From assembly GCF_007655135.1 (NCBI RefSeq), contig NC_045134.1, forward strand, positions 11,490,982 through 11,554,981: a DNA stretch of 64,000 nt, read 5' to 3'. Position numbers and translations under genes: made by a program. How positions within the stretch are numbered: position 1 is the first letter of the stretch; the number at the start of each line of letters is the position of its first letter. This DNA comes from Punica granatum. Taxonomy: Eukaryota > Streptophyta > Magnoliopsida > Myrtales > Lythraceae. The notes below the pieces were generated by a model that was not told the origin of the DNA, ran no database searches, and saw only the letters and a list, made by a program, of their open reading frames with translations. Positions 1-10,195 of this stretch are shown here, one piece after another.

Positions 1-525
1 ACCGACCTAATCTCATGGAAACGGTTGAGCAATTACTTTCATCAGCCAACTCCACCGACCGTATCTGAACACGTGTCAATTCCTTCATTGGTTATACGGG
101 ATTCTTTGCTCGGACGGATTTTTCCATCCGTGGCTGATTGATTTGGATATTATCGAAATTTTTAATTTTATATAATTAATGACACCCTAATGGCCTAAAA
201 ATGTTGGATGATATATATTTAAGTTAGTAATGTGTATTATTGACACGACTGGGAGCCAGAGACCGAGCCGACAGGAATTCTTTGAATTAAAGTTCACATT
301 TAATCAAGATCTTCCTTGTCAATAGTTATACTTAATCAATTTCATTCTGGTCACTCGAGGGGAAAAAGAGAGTGAAAATTGTCATAAACAGCTGAAAAGT
401 TTAATATCTTTTTGCATGGTAGTCGGGGCTCGAGAATTATAGGTACATGTTGCCGTGTGTGAATGGAATGTTATATGGATTTGGCTCTTAAGTTTTTTAT
501 TTTTTATTTTATGTGTCTCATTTGA

Positions 526-640
526 TATTTAAAAGTCTAATCAGTTCTAAATAATTTAACTTTGAGCGGAATTTGATCTATTAAAGGATAAAACTTTTTA
601 TCGTAATTTTTCTTCATTCGCAAGACTCAACTTGAAACTT
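526..640 (+). repeat. Diverged copy of a ~110-bp dispersed repeat
   Basis: The block aligns by eye with 63222-63330 and 63490-63600. Shared landmarks are a GTCTAAT/GTCCAAT start, a TTTGAGCG or GGTTCGAGTG core, CTATTAAAGGATAAA or CACTAAGGAATAAA, and an ending in AAGACTCA. The GGTTCGAGT core of the other copies resembles a tRNA B box, so this may be an old SINE. This copy is the most degraded of the three. Confidence 0.4.
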
Positions 641-914
641 TATTTAAGGAAACATGGCTCTTAAGATTTTTTTTTGGATGGATTCTTAAGATTCTTGTTT
701 CAACTTATGATAAACAAATATTTGAGTAGTCAAATTTCCCAGAAGTATTTGGTGGACTAAAGAGATGCCAAATCATCATCTCTTCAAGAGAGAAAGAACT
801 CAGGGAGAATAATCCTGCCTCGTTCAAAGTGATATAGTGAGAAAAAATTAATAGGATTCTTGTAATTAATAATAATTATTGGTGTAATTAACATTTCATT
901 TATGGTAAAATGGG

Positions 915-1010
915 GTGTATTATAGTATATAACACGCTCGTCTGGTAACCTAAAAGTTTCGGATTCGATTTTCATAAATGGAATTATTAGTACTCCTTTA
1001 TTTAATTTTT
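915..1010 (+). repeat. Possible tRNA-derived SINE fragment
   Basis: A tRNA-like A-box segment (TAACACGCTCGTCTGG, about 928-943) is followed about 20 bp later by a B-box-like GGATTCGATTTTC at 961-973, then a T-rich tail. The layout matches the other SINE-like repeats in the window, but the sequence is diverged. Confidence 0.3.
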
Positions 1011-2485
1011 TTTTATTTTTTTATATTAGACCATGATTTATGAGTATTCTAACAAGTAAGATTCCTAAAAAATTTTTCTTTATTTTAATATGAAAAAAAT
1101 AATTATGGGACACAAAATAATGAATGCAGTAGCTTTTGTGGTCCAGATTCATAATTACCACAAAACCACATCATTCCAAACTTCCAACTTTTTTGAGTTA
1201 GCTGACAGGTCGAAACCACTTTCTTAAAAGGCAAAAAAAAACGAAAAATGGAGATTAATTTTGACTTTAACTAAAAAAGAAAAAGAGAAAAAAGAAAAAT
1301 CTTTCTGCCGATTCACCTATAGGAAATACCCCACGGGACACGAGGGTTCACGGGAAAAAAGAGGTCATAAAAGTTCTCACCTTTCGTCGCCTAAGGACAA
1401 TTATCAGCTCGATCTCTTGCAATATATATGTCTTCTTCCCATATAAATATTGTTTCTACCCAAAAGATGAGAGGTTCTCATAGAAGTCCAACCAAGTCCA
1501 ATTAAGGTAGGCCTCACTATTTTCCATCATGATATATCTGCATTTCATCCAAGTCGCGTAAACCCTACGTACACCGATATCGGAAAAAACAAAATAATGA
1601 CGGTCAACAAGAATGTAGACCACGCATTTGCATAAACAAGGCCTACCTTAGTGAAGAGTCATCATGTCAAGTCCCACTACCTTAGCTATTAGATCGACAG
1701 TCTAAACAGTGTCTCGGGCTTTAGAACGTGATATTATAGACTACAGCGATATCGTCCTTAATCTCGGATCAAAAGGCTCCGAAGAGACCCATACCTCTCC
1801 ATTTCCCATCCTTACCGATTTGCTTCCAAATCCATGACTTCATTTTCTAACAACAGCGAAAAGAACTGTGGATGGGGGAAGAGATATTGGGTTTTAGAGA
1901 TCGTTAGATTACATGGAAGGTAAAAAGTACACGCAAAATTTAATTATAGAGTCATTTTACGTAGACTCAGCACAACCGAAATGAGCTATTAAAACAATAT
2001 TTTATGTCTCTAATTATATTTCAATTAGTTATCTTATAGATTGAGATAAGCTTTTTTTTTATTTCTTTCCAATTAGTGCACAACTAGAAACAAAATTTTT
2101 TGCAAAAATTGAGTGGTGGGTCTCAACTCAAACAAACTAACTCAATCCACAAATAGAATTAGTTCTACAACAAAGAGATTGGAACCGTTTCCCTCCAATT
2201 TAATATAGCATCACCTTAACCAAACCTCCAATGCTCCTTCCCTGTCTAAGTTCATGACTTTTATTTATCATATTTTAATAATAACGCTATAAATAAATCA
2301 TTATTATTTTATATTTATAGTTTTATCTTTTTTAAGTAACTCATGAATTAATATATCTACTCCAATAAAATATTTTGTGACAATTTAATTTTTTAGAAAA
2401 AACTTTTTATAGACTTCCGTTTGAAATTTGTATTGAAAAATTTACGATAGAATTTTTATAAGTAATTTGTTGATCTAGCTGAAAG

Positions 2486-2490
2486 ATCAG
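2486..2490. repeat. Target-site duplication (left copy, ATCAG)
   Basis: ATCAG immediately precedes the TGTGCGCACCC start of the left LTR. It is repeated exactly at 24050-24054, directly after the right LTR end (GGTGCTGACA). A 5-bp duplication is usual for Ty3/Gypsy integrases. Confidence 0.95.
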
Positions 2491-4609
2491 TGTGCGCACC
2501 CGAATTTCATCTCGTCGGGGCACGCGTGCGCGCCCCTATGCAACGCGGCTTGGGAGTGTCCACCTTCCTGGGGATGCGCGACGGACGCACGTGAGAAGGA
2601 GTCGCCACTTGCCATTTTACGACCCGAAAGGTCGAGAGCCGGCAAGTTACCCGGGTCTAGGGGTACGGGGTACACCTAATTGCTAAGGCATATGGTCTGC
2701 GAAACTCGAGGTTCCGAATTCGGGGGTTCTGTTACATGCGAGCCTATATCTCGCATGCCCTATCGGTACTCTAGCTTGTCTAAGCTTGCCATTTTAATTT
2801 AATTACCGCTCAATTAAGTTCCGCTCATCTTACGCGTTTTGACACCGTAAATTCGAAGGAACACTCCGACCGTCTACTCTCCGACCGGGATTCTTACATG
2901 AATAAATGTACAACATAAATCCTTACATTGTCCTCTCAAATAAATAAAATACAAATTACGACAACTGAATCCCGGTCGAATCGCGTTCGGTTATTATTCC
3001 ACTCGTGCTCACCGGGTGGTTTGAAAAGACCAAAATTGAAATTAATATGCGCGCTCAGTGTTAGGGGAATTGGACCCCGTGATCTACGGTGGGGCGTTGG
3101 ATCCCCTATGGGTCGCATCCTAAGGGATCGAGCTCGATCCGCATAACAAAACAAGTGCAAGAATGTAACAAAACGGGCATAAATAAGCAAACAACGGGAT
3201 TTTGTTATTGCCGAATTTACGTGAATTAACCGATTATTAACCGGGGTATCTTGGCATACAAATTCTACCCTAAAACAAACAAAGTAGGTACAAGGTGTGA
3301 ATCGATCAAGGATCGCCTCGGGAAGGTATTTCGCATTTGGCATTATTTTATGAGGACCTGACGTACGTGACGTCTGTTGTCAAGCCTTGTGTTTGTGGGT
3401 TATTTTTAGGGTTGTTCTATGTTGTGACACTACGGTTGTTACAGGTTATTACCAAACATTGATTCCGCCTGTACATCCTAAAACCTAGTGCCTATCCCAC
3501 TATTGCCCATTTTGTCTTAGCCGAGTATACAATTAATTCGGTATTTGTATTTTGAGCTAATCCACCCGAACTAACTACCCGAGACTATGCTAGAGTAATA
3601 AAAAACTCATCGGTCGGATAGAGCGGGCTGTGCAGATGAAGCTGCGCCTAGACAGGTAGCCCATCCCTACCCTAATACCGTAGTGTTTCTATTATTCTAA
3701 CCCTAGGGGTGTCGCTAAGTTGCAAATAGACGATTTTGCCCTTGAGGTGAAAATATTTTCAGAAAAGAGAGATCATGCGGCGCGGGCCGCCTCGGCCTGT
3801 GACCGGCGCTAACCGATCCCCTGGACCCTCCAAGGTTGTCAAGAACCCCAGAAAACCAAAAGATCGGTTAATCTATCCGGAAGTGATCTAAGAAGAACTT
3901 CCACATCCCGACCTGAGTTTCCTGAAATCAGGTGAGGCCTCGAGTCAAGACGCGCAAGTCCTTCCTGGACATCCATGTCACATCGAACTACGTGTCTCGA
4001 GTTTTATAAAATTTGCAAGTTTTGAGAAGGGCACCAACGCACGTTTGCAACCTATCGACGCGTGTTACCGGTTTATTACCAATTCGTACAAAATTATTAG
4101 GGCCAAGTGAATTAATTAATCGTGTGAACGTTCAATTACCCCGTTAGTGGAATTATTGATTAAATTAATTAATTTTTGCCAGATGCTCTAAATATTCGAG
4201 TTTCGGACCGTCGAGCCGATCATTGATGGACCGTCCGATGCGAATCCTAATTCCCGATCGCCTTAGGATTTAAAAGTTAATTTTAGGTCGAGTTTGCATG
4301 ATTAACCCAATTCATGTGAGGTTTCGATTTAAACGATAAAGCATTTTAAGCACCGATCAAGAGCATATCACCACATCAAGCACGGCGAACGTACAAATTT
4401 ACATAACCGGTGCCGCCATGATCATGATAAACACATACAAACATACACGCAAACACGATATCAACGAAATCGATAAAACGGCACCGATTCATGGAAAGCG
4501 AAAAATCATGCAAAGCACACACGTTGTCATGCCGTATACATATAATTACAAGAATGAAATATTTAAACATGGCACACACGCTGTCGGTCGGTGATCCAAG
4601 TAGGAAAGG

Positions 4610-5060
4610 GCTGGATGTCTTTGGAAAATGTTCAGGACTGATTTGAAAATTCCGAAAAGTTAAAGGACTGGTCTGCAAATTCCGAAAAGCTCAGGGACTG
4701 ATGTGAAAATTCGAAAAGTTCAGGGACTAATGTGAAAATTCCGAAAAATTCAGGGACTGATTTGAAAATTGCAAAACGTTTAGGGACTGATTTAAAAATT
4801 CCGAAAGGTTCAGGACTGATCTGGAGATTCCGAAAAGTTCAGGGACTGATTTAAAATTTTCGAAAGGTTCAGGGACTGATTTGAAGATATTAAAATGACC
4901 GGGACTTGAACCGAAATAATTCAAAATTCAGGGCTGATCTGAAAAAGGCGAAAATGACCCCGGGACTAAATTGAAACAACTTGAAAAGTTCCTTGGAGTG
5001 CTTGAAAAATTCGATTAATTCCAGGACTGAATGGGAAATGGTACAAATGACTGGGACTTG
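4610..5060. repeat. ~30-bp minisatellite inside the left LTR
   Basis: About a dozen degenerate units share the core TTCAGGGACTGATTTGAAAA followed by TTCCGAAAAG. The units drift at the right-hand end. The same array lies at 21980-22390 in the right LTR, but with one unit fewer, so repeat number has changed since insertion or during the last replication cycle. Confidence 0.85.
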
Positions 5061-5879
5061 GCTGAAAGGAATTTTAAAATTTGGGACAGATCTAGAAAAA
5101 TAAAAATGCGTCCTCTAGACTGAAATGAGACAAAATGAAAAGTTCGTAAAATCGAGTTCGCAACAAATCCGATCACCCACACGACCCAATAACGCTCATT
5201 TCACATCATATTCGTCCAAGCAAGCATTAATATTCATAATCGGAGCCCTAAACATGCCACTAAGTCGGAGATTTACCTAGTTCGGGAAGTAGAGGGGTGA
5301 TTCTGTAAATAAAAAAAAATTAAAAAAAAATTAAGAATTCGCCGGGGAGTTGGGCTGCTGAGGGAGAATTGGGCCGGACTGGGCCCTTGAGATTTGGACT
5401 GGGCCGATTGGGTTGTTGGGTGCTGGACTGGGCCGTCGGTGGGTCGGGTCGTGCCGAACGGGATTGTTGCTGGGCCGGGCTGGACGGCTACCGCTGGGTC
5501 GGACCGAATGGCTGGGCTGCTGGGCGGTTGGGCGGCTACCTGTGCTGGCCCGGAGAGGAGGAGCCGACGGTTAGCAAAAATAATGAAACGAAGGAGAAGA
5601 AGGGAGGCGGTTCGGGGCGGCTCGGGTGGCAGCTCGGGTGAGCTGAGGGCCGAACGGGGAGCTGAGGGAGCCGAGGTGAGGGAAAGCCGGAGAATGTGCG
5701 GAGGGAGGCGTGAGAACCGGGATCCGAATTGCGGGGGTTCGAGATCGGGAGCTGCGAGCGTCCGGACCGAACGGGCTCCGGGTTTCCGCGAAAAATCGAG
5801 CTGCGGGCCGTGAGCTATGGGAGACCGCGTGTGAGTTGAGGGATTTTTTTCGTGAACTCCCGGCCGAACTGTGAGCTGC

Positions 5880-5934
5880 CGAGAGAGAGAGAGAGAGAGA
5901 GAGCGAGCCGAGGTACCGGTTTTAAACGAGAGAG

Positions 5935-5975
<41 letters not shown>
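5880..5975. repeat. GA/CT microsatellite in the left LTR
   Basis: Two runs of alternating GA (about 5880-5904 and 5935-5970) are separated by a unique segment containing GGTACCGG. The matching tracts in the right LTR (23210-23301) have different lengths, as expected for slippage. Confidence 0.85.
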
Positions 5976-5979
<4 letters not shown>

Positions 5980-6720
5980 CGAGTCGAGCTGTGGGGAGGG
6001 GTCGTTCGCTGAGGGGCGACCGAGCTGCGGGATCCCGAGCCGGGCGAGGAGAGGGAGTCGGTTTGGTAGTTTCCGTGCGAGCCGGAGTTAACGTGTGCAG
6101 AGGAAAACGTTGGAGTGTGCAGAGGAATTGGCGTGTGGCAGGCCTCTGACGCCGCGCGGTCACGGGCTCGGGTTCGTCGCCGTCCAGGAGCGGAAGGAGA
6201 AAAGGAAAAGAAAGAAAAAAGAACAGAAAGAGGAAAGAAAGGAAAAGAGAAAAAGGAAGAAGAAGAAAAGGGAAAGAAATGATGAAGGAGAAGCAGCGGT
6301 CAGAAGTCACTGAGTTCTTACCGGCTCTGACTTTTTTTTTTACTTTTTTTTTTTTTCGAATTTCGAAATTGACGCGCGTACAAATTGAAAATTCCGTCTT
6401 CTCGATCGGACTTCGGAAAATAATTCGAGACCGCCATCACGCTCCGAAAAATTGGATGATTGATATTATGCGATGAAAATATTTTCAATCTCGAATTTTG
6501 TCTCGAATTTTAAAAATTGACGTCGATGTACGCGAAATTCAAAAACGTCCCCAAATAGTATTATTTTTGAAAAATTATAAAATTGGTGTTAAATCAAGAA
6601 AATATCATTTTCAAAAAGTCGTGAATACTCAAGTAGTTAATTGGAAATACTTCCCTCACGGGTGGCAAAAACGACGATTCTGCCCCTCTGAAGCCGGTGG
6701 ACCAAAATTGGGTGCTGACA

Positions 6721-6735
6721 GCTTGCCCCTCTTTG
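6721..6735 (-). promoter_or_regulatory. Polypurine tract (plus-strand primer site)
   Basis: On the element's strand CAAAGAGGGGCAAGC lies directly upstream of the 3' LTR start TGTCAGCACCC. Purine tracts with a GAGGGGCA core next to the 3' LTR are typical of Tat/Ogre elements. The RNase H-resistant tract primes second-strand DNA synthesis. Confidence 0.85.
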
Positions 6736-6882
6736 GTTGCGTGCTCGGATAGAGGATGTAGCCAAAGATAATGAGAAGCACCCGTTCGGTCTTGACGACC
6801 ACCTAGCCATTCTCTCAGAAGCAACGGACCTGTTTGTGGGAGGAAAAAGACAAAGGAGTCATGGCAAGCAAATGCAGGGCTA

Positions 6883-9070
6883 AAGTTCGTAAAGCAATAA
6901 ATGGGAACACGAAGTCCTAAAAGCGATAAAGGTTGACACGAAGTCCGGAAAGCAATAAAAGTGAACAAGAATTTTAAAAAGCAGTAAAGGTGGACACGAA
7001 GTCCTGGACGCGGAGTCCGAAAAGCAGTAAAGATGGACACGGAGTCCTGGACGCAGTAAAGATGGACACGGAGTCCTGGACGCGGAGTCCGAAAAGCAGT
7101 AAAGATGGACACGGAGTCCTGGACGCGGAGTCCGAAAAGCGGTAAAGATGGACACGGAGTCCTGGACGCGGAGTCCGAAAAGCAGTAAAGGCGGACACGG
7201 AGTCCTGGACGCGGAGTCCGAAAAGCAGTAAAGGCGGACACGGAGTCCTGGACACGGAGTCCGAAAAGCTGTAAAGATGGACACGGAGTCCTGGACGCGG
7301 AGTCCGAAGAGCTATAAAGATGGACGCAGAGTCCTGGACGCAGAGTCCGAAAAACAGTAAAGATGGACGCGGAGTCCGAAAAGCAGTAAAGATGGACACG
7401 GAGTCCCGGACGCGGAGTCCGAAGAGCAGTAAAGATGGACGCGGAGTCCCGGACGCGGAGTCCGAACAGCAGTAAAGATGGACGCGGAGTCCTGGACGCG
7501 GAGTCCGAAAAGCAGTAAAGATGGACGCGGAGTCCTGGACGCGGAGTCCGAAAAGCAGTAAAGATGGACGCGGAGTCCGGAAAGCAGTAAAGATGGATGC
7601 GGAGTCCGAAAAGCAGTAAAGATGGACACGGAGTCCGAAAAGCTATAAAGATGGACGCGGAGTCCTGGACGCAGAGTCCGAAAAGCAGTAAAGATGGACG
7701 CGGAGTCCGAAAAGCAGTAAAAATGGACACGGAGTCCTGGACACAGAGTCCGAAAAGTAGTAAAAATGGACACGGAATCCGAAAAGCAGTAAAGATGGAC
7801 ACGGAGTCCGAAAAGCAATAAAGATGGACACAGAGTCCTGGACGCGGAGTCCGAAAGCAGTAAAGATGGACACGGAGTCCTGGACGCGGAGTCCGAAAAG
7901 CAGTAAAGATGGACGCGGAGTCCGAAAAGCAGTAAAGATGGACGCGGAGTCCGAAAAGCAGTAAAGATGGACGCGGAGTCCGAAAAGCAGTAAAGATGAA
8001 CACGGAGTCCTGGACGCGGAGTCCGAAAAGCAGTAAAGATGGACACGGAATCCTGGACGCGGAGTCCGAAAAGCAGTAAAGATGGACGCGGAGTCCGAAA
8101 AGCAGTAAAAATGGACACGGAGTCCTCGACGCGGAGTCCGAAAAGCAGTAAAGATGGACACGGAGTCCTGGACACGGAGTCCAAAAAGCAGTAAAGATGG
8201 ACACGGAGTCCGAAAAGCAGTAAAAATGGACACGGAGTCCTGGACGCGGAGTCCGAAAAGCAGTAAAGATGGACGCGGAGTCCGAAAAGCAGTAAAGATG
8301 GACGCGGAGTCCGGAAAGCAGTAAAGATGGATGCGGAGTCCGAAAAGCAGTAAAGATGGACACGGAGTCCGAAAAGCTATAAAGATGGACGCGGAGTCCT
8401 GGACGCAGAGTCCGAAAAGCAGTAAAGATGGACGCGGAGTCCGAAAAGCAGTAAAAATGGACATGGAGTCCTGGACACAGAGTCCGAAAAGCAGTAAAAA
8501 TGGACACGGAATCCGAAAAGCAGTAAAGATGGACACGGAGTCCGAAAAGCAATAAAGATGGACACAGAGTCCTGGACGCGGAGTCCAAAAGCAGTAAAGA
8601 TGGACACGGAGTCCTGGACGCGGAGTCCGAAAAGCAGTAAAGATGGACGCGGAGTCCGAAAAGCAGTAAAGATGGACACGGAGTCCTGGACGCGGAGTCC
8701 GAAAAGCAGTAAAGATGGACACGGAGTCCGAAAAGCAGTAAAAATGGACACGGAGTCCTGGACGCGGAGTCCGAAAAGCAGTAAAGATGGACACGGAGTC
8801 CTGGACACGGAGTCCGAAAAAGCAGTAAAGATGGACACGGAGTCCGAAAAGCAGTAAAAATGGACACGGAGTCCTGGACGCGGAGTCCGAAAAGCAGTAA
8901 AGATGGACACGGAGTCCTGGACACGGGTCCGAAAAGCAGTAAAGATGGACACGGAGTCCTGGACGCGGAGTCCGGAAAATAAAGATGGACACGGAGTCCT
9001 GGACGCGGAGTCCGAAAAGCAGGGACACGGAGTCCTGGACGCGGAGTCCGAAAAGCGGTAAAGATGGAAT
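6883..9070. repeat. ~2.2-kb minisatellite in the retrotransposon 3' UTR (29-bp and 43-bp units)
   Basis: The array is built from a 29-bp unit (GGACGCGGAGTCC plus GAAAAGCAGTAAAGAT). A 43-bp form adds one 14-bp GGACACGGAGTCCT module. Units are most uniform in the middle and degenerate at the left edge (6883-7000), as expected from unequal exchange. Spacing can be measured at 7911, 7940 and 7969. A block of about 400 bp around 7562-7965 is repeated 734 bp further on. Tandem arrays in the region between integrase and the 3' LTR are known in Tat/Ogre elements and can seed satellite DNA. No unit contains a stop codon in any frame on the element strand, which explains the long overlapping open frames there. 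I do not regard them as genes. Confidence 0.93.
7562..8699. repeat. Higher-order duplication within the minisatellite (734-bp offset)
   Basis: The segment 7562-7965 and the segment 8296-8699 share the same order of 29-bp and 43-bp units and the same private variants. Examples are GATGCGGAGTCCG, a CTATAAAG variant of CAGTAAAG, GGACACAGAGTCC and AGCAATAAAG. This points to a recent multi-unit duplication rather than single-unit slippage. Confidence 0.8.
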
Positions 9071-9711
9071 GTAGAAGCAATGACTAATGTTGGGGGACGA
9101 CGCAGGGCGCCGGAGGGCGAAGGCCATGATCCGTTGGATTCGAGCTCATATTGTGCTTATGACGGTGCCGTGGCAAGCGTTGTTCGTCGCTTGTCGCAGG
9201 ATTGGGCGTTGTGTGTCTCCTTGAGGGTCATCCGCTCGGATTGGGATTTCGCTTGTCGCATAAGGCAGACATGAGTCCGTCAGGAAGAGACACCTTTCAG
9301 GATCCGAATGCTCACACCTGCACACAAGGAATAGCGGCTAACGGTCGTTGTCAGTCACGCAATACCGCTGGAATTACGATGTGCAAAGGAAATCTATGTA
9401 GCGATGCTTCGGGGATTTGGACACAGTGGCCATTTGAGGGGCGGCCGTGTCCCCGAATGTGACATGTACTTGACTAAAAGAAAGGCTTTTTTACAAGGAG
9501 GGGCATGGCCCGCAGAGTTTTGAGTAAAGGTAAAGGGAGGGATCTTTAGGATCCTCCAAATTAAGGATACGACGATTCGACCCCATTTCGAGGCATGTCT
9601 CGAGCCTGGAGAGTCGAAGAGAGTTTGCTTGCGTCGAGGACTGCCGAACCACTACTAGCTGTAGCTTCACGCGAAGTGCCGCTGTTCTTTCGTGGTCAAG
9701 CCGACAATTGC
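9071..9711 (-). other. Unique part of the retrotransposon 3' untranslated region
   Basis: This sequence lies between the minisatellite and the hairpin repeats. I see no domain in any frame. It is moderately GC-rich and resembles neither host gene nor other element proteins. Confidence 0.5.
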
Positions 9712-10012
9712 CCCTAATTTTTGCCTAGGCCGTAGGATGAGTAACGACCTAGCGGGGTATTTTATTTGACTTTTCTCACATGAGTGCTCACCTTTTGCTA
9801 CGATCGCCCCTGTCCGGGTCTGATCGCACCTCTCGGTTCCTCTAACTTTTGCCTAGACCGCCCTTTGCGGGTTTTCGGCCTAGCGAGAAATTGATTTGCG
9901 CTCTCCTTTTGCCACGACTCCCCTTTGCGGGATTTTAAGTCGTGCCCCTCGTTCCCTAACTTTTGCCTAGGCCGCCTCAAGGAGGTTTTCGACCTAGCGG
10001 GAAAATTATTAT
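9712..10012. repeat. Array of five hairpin-forming ~50-70-bp repeats
   Basis: Five consecutive units share a leading CTTTTGCC or TTTTTGCC and then a short inverted repeat. Arm pairs are CCTAGGCCGT/AACGACCTAG (about 9724-9760), CGATC/GATCG (about 9800-9825), CTAG-CCG/CGG-CTAG (about 9853-9885), CACGACT/AGTCGTG (about 9912-9946) and CTAGGCCGCCT/AGG-CGACCTAG (about 9967-9998). The arm sequences differ between units but remain self-complementary, which suggests the structure, not the sequence, is kept. The array lies just downstream of the integrase stop on the element's strand. Function unknown. Confidence 0.65.
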
Positions 10013-10195
10013 TTTTCTCTCTGAAGTATCCTTAGATGAGAAGAATTGAATGGACAGGACACGTGCGTGATAAATAGAAAATGTGGTGAGGTGAAATGGC
10101 ACAGAGCCCAAAGGAAGACAGAGGAAGATAAGGGCCTGGACGGTAGCCTGAAACCTCCGAGAACACAAAGAAACCGCCGGATGACAAAGAGGCCA

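Larger units (their letters stand above)
1..2485. other. AT-rich intergenic DNA, no gene seen
   Basis: I find no coding region with recognisable motifs here. Open frames are short and of low-complexity composition. Two short repeats are listed separately (526-640 and 915-1010). The stretch ends at the target-site duplication of the large retrotransposon. Confidence 0.6.
2491..6720 (-). repeat. Left LTR (3' LTR of the retrotransposon), 4230 bp
   Basis: On the plus strand it begins TGTGCGCACCC and ends GGGTGCTGACA. Read on the element's strand it runs TGTCAGCACCC...GGGTGCGCACA, giving imperfect terminal inverted repeats and the canonical TG...CA ends. It matches 19851-24049 almost base for base. 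It contains a ~30-bp minisatellite at 4620-5060, GA-rich microsatellites at 5880-5970 and a purine-rich stretch at 6190-6290. It is 31 bp longer than the right LTR, mainly because of one extra minisatellite unit near 4660. The open frame on the minus strand at 5273-6310 is not kept in the other LTR and is not called a gene. Confidence 0.96.

Noticed and set aside
1503..1655. Inverted pair TAAGGTAGGCCT / AGGCCTACCTTA about 130 bp apart
   Set aside because: Arms are only about 13 bp and the sequence between shows no transposon features; could be chance.
5273..6310. Open frame of 345 codons on the minus strand in the left LTR
   Set aside because: It covers GA/CT microsatellite and purine-rich DNA. 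The matching region in the right LTR is broken by indels, so the frame is not maintained.
6594..9080. Open frame of about 828 codons on the minus strand, plus several shorter overlapping ones
   Set aside because: All lie in the minisatellite. The repeat unit has no stop in any frame on that strand, so long frames arise automatically. Translations are low-complexity repeats with no domain.
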